Positions 43,617-50,112 of a DNA stretch of 64,000 bases are shown piece after piece. Within the stretch, counting starts at the first letter, position 1. Each line of letters starts with the position of its first letter. Under the pieces are notes generated by a model. The model did not search any database. It had not been told where the DNA came from and saw only the letters and a program-made list of their open reading frames with translations. The stretch comes from Rhizobium lentis (GTDB taxonomy: Bacteria > Pseudomonadota > Alphaproteobacteria > Rhizobiales > Rhizobiaceae): contig NZ_JACHBD010000002.1 in NCBI RefSeq assembly GCF_014200175.1, positions 248,001 to 312,000 of the forward strand. The letters are read 5' to 3'. The position numbers and the translations under genes are program-made.

Positions 43617-44935
43617 TCGGCCCGCGGCCTGACCAGCATCGCCAGGAAAAAGCCGCGGAACAGCAGGAAGGCGTTCATCGCCAGCCACAGGCCGTGATTG
43701 CCGAAGAGCGGCACGAAGACGGCTAGCATGGCGAGGTAGCCGGCAAAAGACATCAGCATCCGGTTGCGCATGTCGGCCGACCACGTCGCGCCGATGAAGA
43801 CCCCGTCCATCAGGAAGGCGAGCGCGCCGGTGAGCCCCGTTACCGCCGCCCAGGGCAGATAGGTCGCTGCCGCCTGCCGCACCTCGGGCGAGGTCGTCAG
43901 CACCGAGATCAGCCAGGGACCGGCGAGCAGGAAGAAAGTGGAAACGAGCGCCGCCAATCCGAAGGACCAGAAGGTTGTCAGCTTCAGCCCGCGGTCGAAG
44001 GCCGGCCGATAGCGCGCGCCGACGGCCCGGCCGGTGATCTGCTCGGCGGCGTTGGCAAGCCCGTCGAGATAATAGCCTGACAGCAGGAAGAAATTCATCA
44101 GCACGGCATTGGCGGCAAGCGTCACCGCGCCGAAGCCGGTGCCGATCCGCGTCATGATCGCGAAGGCGCCGATCAGCACGAAGGTGCGGATCAGGATATC
44201 GCGGTTGAGGGCGAAAAGCTCCGCCAGGCAATGCCGGGAAAAGATCTCCGACCACGCCGGCCGCTCCGCCCTGGCAAAGCCGCTGAGCACGATAAAAAGC
44301 CCGGCGAGCGCGCCGGCCGTCTCACCGGCCATGGTTGCCCAGGCGACACCCGCCACGCCCCAGCCGAGCGACAGGCCGAGATAGATGGAAAGCAGGATAT
44401 TGATGCCGTTGATCAGCGCCTGCAGCAGCAGTCCGACGCTGCCCTGTCCGCGCCCGAGCACGAAGCCGAGAATGGCGTAATTGGCGAGTGCTGCCGGCGC
44501 CGCCAGCATGCGGATGGAGAAATAGTTGCCCGTCGCCTCGGCGATCGCGCCTTCCGCGCCCATCAGCCGCAGACCCGCCGCCTTGAGCAATGGCGAAAGA
44601 CAGAGCAGTGCCAGCCCGCAGCCGAGCGCCGAGATCAATGCCCGCCAGAAGACCGCCTGCTGTTCGTGCTGGTCCCGCCGGCCATACGCCTGCGCCGTCA
44701 GTCCTGTCGTCGATGCCCGCAGGAAATTGAAACTGCCCAGGATGAGATCGAAGAGCATTGCACCGATCGCGAGCCCCGCCAGCGCTTCCGGGTCACCCAT
44801 ATGACCGGCGACGGCGGTGCTCGTCAGCCCGAGCAGCGGCGTCGTCAGGAAGCCGAGCGTCATCGGAATGGCGATCGACAGCACCAGCCGATGCGTCACG
44901 TCGAAAGCGAAGGCGTCGTTGCTGCGCGTATCCAT
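43592..44935 (-). CDS. MATE-family efflux transporter (DinF-like)
   Basis: About 447 aa with twelve hydrophobic helices in two related halves. N-terminal LSIAIPMTLGFLTTPLLGLTST with AGHMGDPEALAGL is the DinF/NorM pattern. Exports cations or drugs in exchange for Na+ or H+ by family knowledge. I start at the ATG at 44935 because GAGG lies 6 bases upstream; this ATG is 8 bases after the CAP-lipoprotein stop, giving a three-gene operon. Confidence 0.92.
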   Translation of the reverse strand: MDTRSNDAFAFDVTHRLVLSIAIPMTLGFLTTPLLGLTSTAVAGHMGDPEALAGLAIGAMLFDLILGSFNFLRASTTGLTAQAYGRRDQHEQQAVFWRALISALGCGLALLCLSPLLKAAGLRLMGAEGAIAEATGNYFSIRMLAAPAALANYAILGFVLGRGQGSVGLLLQALINGINILLSIYLGLSLGWGVAGVAWATMAGETAGALAGLFIVLSGFARAERPAWSEIFSRHCLAELFALNRDILIRTFVLIGAFAIMTRIGTGFGAVTLAANAVLMNFFLLSGYYLDGLANAAEQITGRAVGARYRPAFDRGLKLTTFWSFGLAALVSTFFLLAGPWLISVLTTSPEVRQAAATYLPWAAVTGLTGALAFLMDGVFIGATWSADMRNRMLMSFAGYLAMLAVFVPLFGNHGLWLAMNAFLLFRGFFLAMLVRPRADQTFRAAQ

Positions 44936-44943
44936 GACCAGCC

Positions 44944-45462
44944 TCATATCGAGGCGGAATCGCCTCGACTGGATAGCACCATGGCCCAATAGGGCAGGTT
45001 CCTGGAAGATGAATTGTGAGCGACGGCGACGCCGAGGCCGTCATAGCGCCCCAGCATGTTTTCCAGATGATGCGGCGAGTTGATCCAGGCCGTCACCACT
45101 TCATCGACGCTCCGCTGCCCGGAGGCGATGTTTTCTGCCGCCGGCAGCCGCACGCCGCTCGCCTTGACGCGGGCGCCGAAACTGTCGGTCATCCCCATGA
45201 GATGCGCCATCTTGCCGGCGCTCGCCATGCGTTTCGCCTGGAAGAGGGCGGCAGTGCTTGCCGCCGGATCGGCGGACAGCGGCGGCAGGCCGTTCTTGGC
45301 CCGCAGCTGGTTGACGAGCGGCAATACGCTCGCCGTCTCGTCCTCGCCATTGGAAGGGGGGCCGGCAAGGCGCGGCGTGGTGGTGCAGCCGGCGATGCCG
45401 GCGGCGAACGCCAGTCCGGAAAGACGCAGCAGGCCGCGGCGGGAAAGATCGATGGAGGTCAT
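44944..45462 (-). CDS. CAP/SCP-domain lipoprotein with twin-arginine signal
   Basis: 172 aa. The N-terminus SRRGLLRLSGLAFAAGIAGC combines a Tat-like twin arginine with a lipobox ending in Cys, so a folded lipoprotein is exported. The mature CAP domain has LPLVNQLRAKNGLPPLS, the conserved His/Glu residues in MAHLMGMTDSFGARVKA and AENIASG, and HHLENMLGRYDGLGVAVA. Bacterial CAP proteins are of unknown activity. It starts 1 base after the DUF6460-like gene stops and ends 8 bases before the MATE gene. Confidence 0.9.
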   Translation of the reverse strand: MTSIDLSRRGLLRLSGLAFAAGIAGCTTTPRLAGPPSNGEDETASVLPLVNQLRAKNGLPPLSADPAASTAALFQAKRMASAGKMAHLMGMTDSFGARVKASGVRLPAAENIASGQRSVDEVVTAWINSPHHLENMLGRYDGLGVAVAHNSSSRNLPYWAMVLSSRGDSASI

Positions 45463-45463
45463 G

Positions 45464-45730
45464 TTACCGGTGATAGCTGAAAAGGCGAAGGATGAGGAAG
45501 AGCGGAATGACGATCGTCGCCCCGAGCAGGAGATAGTCGCCGACGCGCCCGAGCGCTGAAAAACCGCGGTGCCAGATTTCCAGGATGAAGTCGCGGAACC
45601 CATAGATGATATTCCACGGCGTCAGGCCGAAGACGGTCATGACGAAACCGACGATCAGCGACACGACGATGAGTTTTATCAATGTGCGGCCGAGCGAATC
45701 GCCGAGGAACCTGTTCACCTGATCGGACAT
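45464..45730 (-). CDS. Small two-helix membrane protein (DUF6460-like)
   Basis: 88 aa from the ATG at 45730, with AGGAG 8 bases upstream. Two membrane helices, about residues 19-40 (LIKLIVVSLIVGFVMTVFG) and 65-83 (YLLLGATIVIPLFLILRLF). I believe this is the rhizobial DUF6460 family, from memory. First gene of the operon with the CAP lipoprotein and MATE genes. Confidence 0.82.
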   Translation of the reverse strand: MSDQVNRFLGDSLGRTLIKLIVVSLIVGFVMTVFGLTPWNIIYGFRDFILEIWHRGFSALGRVGDYLLLGATIVIPLFLILRLFSYHR

Positions 45731-45924
45731 GCGCCATCTCCTGTTTGCCCTTGGAATAAGGTCGCGGCGCGCCGCCCGCAAGCCCTTTCCGGGATTGGCC
45801 GCTTCGCCTGTGAAATAGGACTTGAGTTTTTTTGTGGCCGCCGCCAGATGCGGGCAGACGTATGTCGCGCAACCTGTGCAGCCGATTGCGCTAACGACAT
45901 GCTTAAGCGCCAACAGGTCTATTC

Positions 45925-46857
45925 ATGCAGCCCCACCAGCTTTCCTCCGGCGATGTCATCGCCGACCGCCGCGCCGATTATGCCAGGATGCTCGAAGAGG
46001 GCGGCGAGCCTGAGGCGGCCGCCGAGCTGATGGAGCAGGCGCTCGAACTCGCACCGGCCTGGGCTGCCGGCTGGTATCGCCTCGCCACCTATCGCGAAAA
46101 GGCGGGCAGGGCGGAAGCCGCGACCGAAGCCTATCGCAGCACGCTTGCGCTCGATCCCGAAGATATTTTCGGTTCGGCCCTCAAGCTCGCCCTACTTGGC
46201 GACGGCGCCACACCCGACCGGCCGCCGAGCCGCTATATCGAGCGCCTGTTCGACGACTATGCCGACCGTTTCGAGACCTCGCTCGTCGAAAAACTCGATT
46301 ACGCTGTCCCGCAGAAGCTCGCAGCCCTCGTTTCTGCCACCGGCAGGCATTATGCATGCGCCGTCGATCTCGGCTGCGGCACCGGCCTGCTCGGCCCCGA
46401 AATCCATGGCCGCGTCGACCGCCTGGAAGGTTTCGATCTCTCGCAGAACATGCTGGCCAAGGCGGCCGAGAAAGCGATCTACGACCACCTCGCCCAAGCC
46501 GACCTGTCGCTTGCGCCCGATCTTTCCGGCCTCTTTGCCGATGGGCCACACGGCCGCGCCGACCTGGTGACGGCAGCCGACGTGCTGATGTATCTGGGCA
46601 ATCTCGAAAGCGTCTTTGCCATCATCGAAGATCTCGCCGCATCAGGCGCCGATCTCGCCTTTTCCGTCGAGGATGCGGGGGAGGGCGAGAGCTTCCATCT
46701 CGCGCCGTCGTTGCGTTATGCCCATTCGGAAGCCTATGTGAGGATGCTGCTTGCCCGTCACGGCTTCGAAATCCTCGAAATCGTCAAGACCGTCATTCGC
46801 AAAGATGGCGGCAAACCGGTGGCCGGCATTCTGTTCCTTACGCGCAAGCCGGCCTGA
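45925..46857 (+). CDS. TPR-containing class I SAM-dependent methyltransferase
   Basis: 310 aa. An N-terminal TPR pair (residues about 15-85: EGGEPEAAAELMEQALELAP, YREKAGRAEAATEAYRSTLALDP) is joined to a Rossmann methyltransferase domain with motif I AVDLGCGTGLLGPEI near residue 147, acidic loop GFDLSQNML and motif LVTAADVLMYLG. Substrate unknown; such fusions are common in Rhizobiales, where the TPR may recruit a protein target. Stands alone. Confidence 0.88.
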   Translation: MQPHQLSSGDVIADRRADYARMLEEGGEPEAAAELMEQALELAPAWAAGWYRLATYREKAGRAEAATEAYRSTLALDPEDIFGSALKLALLGDGATPDRPPSRYIERLFDDYADRFETSLVEKLDYAVPQKLAALVSATGRHYACAVDLGCGTGLLGPEIHGRVDRLEGFDLSQNMLAKAAEKAIYDHLAQADLSLAPDLSGLFADGPHGRADLVTAADVLMYLGNLESVFAIIEDLAASGADLAFSVEDAGEGESFHLAPSLRYAHSEAYVRMLLARHGFEILEIVKTVIRKDGGKPVAGILFLTRKPA

Positions 46858-47066
46858 GCGAATGTTTCTTGCGATTTTCAAATAGGACAGCATTGCTTAC
46901 CTATTTCGCTTGATCGGACGCCGGAAAGCCTGATATTGCAGGGATATCCGAGAGAGCGGGGCGATAAGACGCCGAGCGCTCCGGCTCATTTCACATTCAA
47001 AAATCCACCGCGTCCGGATGTCTCCGGATGTGCTCACGAACACGTCTGCTGTTGGAGACTGGCGAC

Positions 47067-47702
47067 ATGACACAGCTCATCAATGCCCTCGGCGTCTGGA
47101 ATACGAGCGCGACGCGTCACTCTCCCATCGAAGACGTGCAGGGCATATTCTCCGGTAGTCTCGTCGCAGCACTTGGCCTTTACGTGCTGGCCAGCGCTGG
47201 CCTTCTCACCGGAAGCACGGCCGGCGTCGCCTTCCTTCTGCATTACGCTTTCGGCGTCAATTTCGGCCTTGCTTTCTTCCTGCTCAACCTGCCGTTCTTC
47301 TATCTCTCATGGAAGCGTCTCGGCATGGCCTTCACGCTGAAGACCTTCATCGCCATCGGCCTGACCTCGGTGATGTCAGATATGCAATCGCGTCTCTTTT
47401 CCATTTCGAGCATCCATCCGGCCTGGGCGGCCCTTCTCGGCGGCCTGCTGCTCGGCTTCGGCGCGCTTGCGCTTTATCGCCACCGTGCCAGCCTCGGCGG
47501 CGTGGGCATTCTCGGCGTCTACCTGCAGGAGCGCTTCGGCATCCGCGCCGGCCTCGTCCAGCTTGGCATCGACTTGTGCGTGCTGGCCGCCGCCTTTTTC
47601 GTCACCACGCCGCCGGTGGTCTTCTATTCGGTCCTCGGCGCCCTCGTCCTCAACCTCTTCGTCGCCATCAACCACCGCGCCGACCGCTACATCGCCCTCT
47701 GA
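47067..47702 (+). CDS. YitT family membrane protein (copy 1)
   Basis: 211 aa from the ATG at 47067, with GGAG 10 bases upstream; an upstream in-frame start at 47028 is less likely. Five to six hydrophobic helices; conserved FGLAFFLLNLPFFYLSWKRLG, ALYRHRASLGGVGIL and C-terminal VAINHRADRYIAL. Function unknown for the family. It is roughly 55-60% identical by eye to the copy at 49432, so the pair arose by duplication. Confidence 0.88.
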   Translation: MTQLINALGVWNTSATRHSPIEDVQGIFSGSLVAALGLYVLASAGLLTGSTAGVAFLLHYAFGVNFGLAFFLLNLPFFYLSWKRLGMAFTLKTFIAIGLTSVMSDMQSRLFSISSIHPAWAALLGGLLLGFGALALYRHRASLGGVGILGVYLQERFGIRAGLVQLGIDLCVLAAAFFVTTPPVVFYSVLGALVLNLFVAINHRADRYIAL

Positions 47703-47800
47703 CATTACAAATCCGTAACCCATTCTGAACAAAAGGTAACTTGCCTCCAACCGGTCCCGGCGCGACATTTCTCCCCGCGCCGGATTTGATGAGGTGAGTT

Positions 47801-47968
47801 ATGTCAGATTTGGAAAAACTTGTGAGACGCCGCATGCAGGAAGAATACGCCAAGGGCGCTTCCGCAGAGGAAATCGCGAAGGTCGTCCGCGATCTGCTCA
47901 ACAGCATCGACCTCTCGGGCGATGGGTTTGACGCCGTCGCCGCACGGGCCACGACTAATCGCGAGTAA
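47801..47968 (+). CDS. 55-aa conserved-looking small protein
   Basis: Short gene below the usual length cut-off. ATG with GAGGTGAGTT just upstream; the product (MSDLEKLVRRRMQEEYAKG ... ATTNRE) is a charged amphipathic helical protein with good third-position GC bias, and it is closed 9 bases later by a strong hairpin. It lies 98 bases after the YitT gene and may share or have its own promoter (ATTACAAATCCGTAAC region). Function unknown; no membrane segment. Confidence 0.75.
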   Translation: MSDLEKLVRRRMQEEYAKGASAEEIAKVVRDLLNSIDLSGDGFDAVAARATTNRE

Positions 47969-47976
47969 CGGATATT

Positions 47977-48005
47977 CAACCGGCCCGAGACTTTCGGGTC
48001 GGTTG
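47977..48005 (+). terminator. Hairpin terminating the 55-aa gene
   Basis: CAACCGGCCCGA-gactt-TCGGGTCGGTTG, a 12-bp stem with one G-T pair, beginning 8 bases after the stop codon. Only a short T-containing tail follows. Confidence 0.6.
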
Positions 48006-48109
48006 TCAGGATGCCGTCATAAGGGCGCCCCGTAAGGCAGATGATTGAGTTGAGAAGCCCACGTCAAAATCGCAGCCGCGCCCCGGTTCCTCGCTGTTCT
48101 TGCTCCAGA

Positions 48110-48215
48110 AATCACCCCACACTCCGTCATCCTCGGGCTTGACCCGAGGATCCATGCCGCCCCACACCATCGGGGCCATGGATCCCAGGCTCAAGGCCTG
48201 GGATGACGGAGAGTG
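48110..48215. repeat. Palindromic repeat pair (CTCGGGCTTGACCCGAGG family); gap 48006-48315
   Basis: CTCCGTCATCCTCGGGCTTG ... CCGAGGATCCATG and, in inverse order, ATGGATCCCAGGCTCAAGGC ... GGGATGACGGAGAG. Same family as 30750-30992. It lies between the 55-aa gene and the convergent AhpD-like gene. No other feature in the gap. Confidence 0.7.
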
Positions 48216-48315
48216 GGGGGCTGTTTTGCCAAACTCGCCGTTGATGCAGCGAATGAGACGTCGCACTTCCTGGTTCAACGGGTTGAGGCACCGGTCTCAA
48301 CTCTTGGTACTGGCC

Positions 48316-48777
48316 TCAAGCCGCCTTTGTCACCGCATCGAGCGGATGCTGCGAGCGGAAGCCGACCGCCAGCCGGTTCCAGATATTTATCGCACCGATC
48401 GCCACCGTGATCTTCGTCATTTCCTCTTCGGAGAAATGCGCCTTCAGCGCTTCGTAGTCGGCATCCGGCGCGCCTGTTTTGGCGATGTTGGTGACGGCGT
48501 CGACCCAGCCGAGCAGGGCGCGTTCGCGGGCGTCATAGACTGGCGATTCCCGCCAGACGCACATCAGGTTGATCCATTGTTCGCTAAGCCCGTCGTGGCG
48601 GGCCTCCTTCACATGCATGTCGACGCAGTAAGCGCAGCCGTTGATCTGCGAGGCGCGCAGTTTGATCAGGTGAATGAAGCGGCGTTCCAGTCCGGAGGAC
48701 TGGACATATTGCTCGAGCGCGGCGACGGCCTTGTAGGCATCGGGGGCGGCTTTGGCGAAGTTGAAACGCGGTTGCAT
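48316..48777 (-). CDS. Carboxymuconolactone decarboxylase / AhpD-like peroxidase family protein
   Basis: 153 aa, all-helical CMD domain. The redox motif is present as NGCAYCVDMHVKEAR (CxxC with downstream His), as in AhpD-like alkylhydroperoxidases, so a peroxidase or thiol role is likely. It follows the Rrf2 regulator gene by 21 bases on the same strand, so the pair is probably an autoregulated stress operon. Confidence 0.92.
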   Translation of the reverse strand: MQPRFNFAKAAPDAYKAVAALEQYVQSSGLERRFIHLIKLRASQINGCAYCVDMHVKEARHDGLSEQWINLMCVWRESPVYDARERALLGWVDAVTNIAKTGAPDADYEALKAHFSEEEMTKITVAIGAINIWNRLAVGFRSQHPLDAVTKAA

Positions 48778-48798
48778 GTCTTTCTCCTTTGATAGGGC

Positions 48799-49299
48799 TC
48801 AACGAGCCGTCTTGCGTTCATGGATTTCGAGGAACGCGCAGCCTCTAGCCGCGATCGATCCGTCGTCGAGGGCATTCAGTTCGATGCCGAGATCGGCAAT
48901 GCTGGTCTTGGCGAGCTCGGCCCGATAAACCCGTTCGGCTCGGAGCATCGCCGCGCTGATGTTGCAGGGCTTGGCGAAGAAGCGGTCGGAGACCGGGTTC
49001 GGGCCGCGCTGGCGGATTTCGGCGCAACGGAAAGCCGGCGCCGGCCCCTCGATGGCGAGCAGGATGTCAAGCAGCGAAATCTCTTCCGGCGGCTTCGCCA
49101 GTCTATATCCGCCCCGCGGGCCCGGCACGGTATCGAGGATGCCGGCGCCCGACAGAGCCTGCAGATGTTTCAACAGATAGCTCGTCGACACACAGTGGAA
49201 TTCCGCCAGTGCCGCGGCCGAAAGCACGCCGCCTTCGGAGAGGCCGGAAAGCATCGCAACGCTGTGAATGGCCTGTTCGACGCCATCGCTCATCTTCAT
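48799..49299 (-). CDS. Rrf2-family transcriptional regulator
   Basis: 166 aa. Winged helix with LSAAALAEFHCVSTSYLLKHL and wing GPRGGYRLAKPPEEISLLDIL, typical of Rrf2. Cys residues occur at FRCAEI, KPCNIS and RGCAF (plus EFHC in the HTH), but not in the tight CX5CX7C spacing of IscR, so whether it carries a cluster is uncertain. GGAG precedes the ATG. A palindrome 17 bases upstream is the probable operator. It lies upstream of the AhpD-like gene and divergent from YitT copy 2. Confidence 0.92.
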   Translation of the reverse strand: MKMSDGVEQAIHSVAMLSGLSEGGVLSAAALAEFHCVSTSYLLKHLQALSGAGILDTVPGPRGGYRLAKPPEEISLLDILLAIEGPAPAFRCAEIRQRGPNPVSDRFFAKPCNISAAMLRAERVYRAELAKTSIADLGIELNALDDGSIAARGCAFLEIHERKTAR

Positions 49300-49315
49300 G
49301 CCGGCACTCCCTTAA

Positions 49316-49340
49316 ATCATGGATAAAAAATATCCACGAT
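49316..49340. promoter_or_regulatory. Palindromic operator for the Rrf2 regulator
   Basis: ATCATGGATA-aaaaa-TATCCACGAT: 10-bp arms with one mismatch around an A5 centre, placed 17-41 bases upstream of the Rrf2 start and about 90 bases before the divergent YitT copy. The spacing and AT-rich centre resemble Rrf2/IscR-type sites. Autoregulation is inferred. Confidence 0.65.
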
Positions 49341-49431
49341 TGTCGCCTCTGTCAAGAGCTGCCCTTGCTGCTTGTCCCTTGCCTTTATTGTGCCGGTGGA
49401 TAGAAACGGGAAAAGCCGACAGGGGAACATC

Positions 49432-50064
49432 ATGGCATCCAACGCCTTCGCGGGCCTTCTGAATTCCAGCGCCGACCGCCACTCGCTGTTCGACGACGCG
49501 CAGGGCATCGTCGCCGGCAGCATGCTCGCCGTGCTCGGCGTCACGCTGCTCTCCGGCGCCGGACTGCTCGCCGGCGGCACCGCGGGCCTCGCCTTCCTCG
49601 CCCATTATGCGACCGGAATAAGCTTCGGCCTCTGCTTCTTTGCGGTGAACCTGCCCTTCTATTATCTTGCCTTCCGCCGCATGGGTCCTGCCTTCACCAT
49701 CAAGACGTTTGTTGCGATCGGCCTGACCTCGATCCTGTCCGAATTCGCGCCCGCCTTCATCGGCGTGACACATGTTCATCCGGTCGCCGGGGCGCTCTTC
49801 GGAGGCCTCGTCATCGCTGCCGGCATGCTGGCGCTCTTCCGCCACCGCGCCAGCCTCGGTGGCATCGGCATCCTCGCCCTCTATATCCAGGATCGTCTCG
49901 GCTGGCGCGCCGGTCTCTTCCAGCTCGGCTTCGACTGTCTCATCCTGGCGCTCTCCTTCCTCGTCGCCAGCCCCTTCATCATCGCCTGTTCGGTGCTCGG
50001 CGCGGTCGTGCTCAATCTCACTCTCGCCGTCAATCATCGCAAGGACCGCTATATCGCGATGTGA
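49432..50064 (+). CDS. YitT family membrane protein (copy 2)
   Basis: 210 aa from the ATG at 49432 preceded by AGGGGAACATC. Same helix plan as copy 1, with HSLFDDAQGI, FGLCFFAVNLPFYYLAFRRMG, LFRHRASLGGIGILALY and VNHRKDRYIAM. Divergent from the Rrf2 gene, so the palindrome in that gap may also influence it. Function unknown. Confidence 0.88.
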   Translation: MASNAFAGLLNSSADRHSLFDDAQGIVAGSMLAVLGVTLLSGAGLLAGGTAGLAFLAHYATGISFGLCFFAVNLPFYYLAFRRMGPAFTIKTFVAIGLTSILSEFAPAFIGVTHVHPVAGALFGGLVIAAGMLALFRHRASLGGIGILALYIQDRLGWRAGLFQLGFDCLILALSFLVASPFIIACSVLGAVVLNLTLAVNHRKDRYIAM

Positions 50065-50112
50065 GCGATCGGCCGCCCTTCTTTTTCGCCCGTTTTTCAC
50101 TACCTTCGGGAT

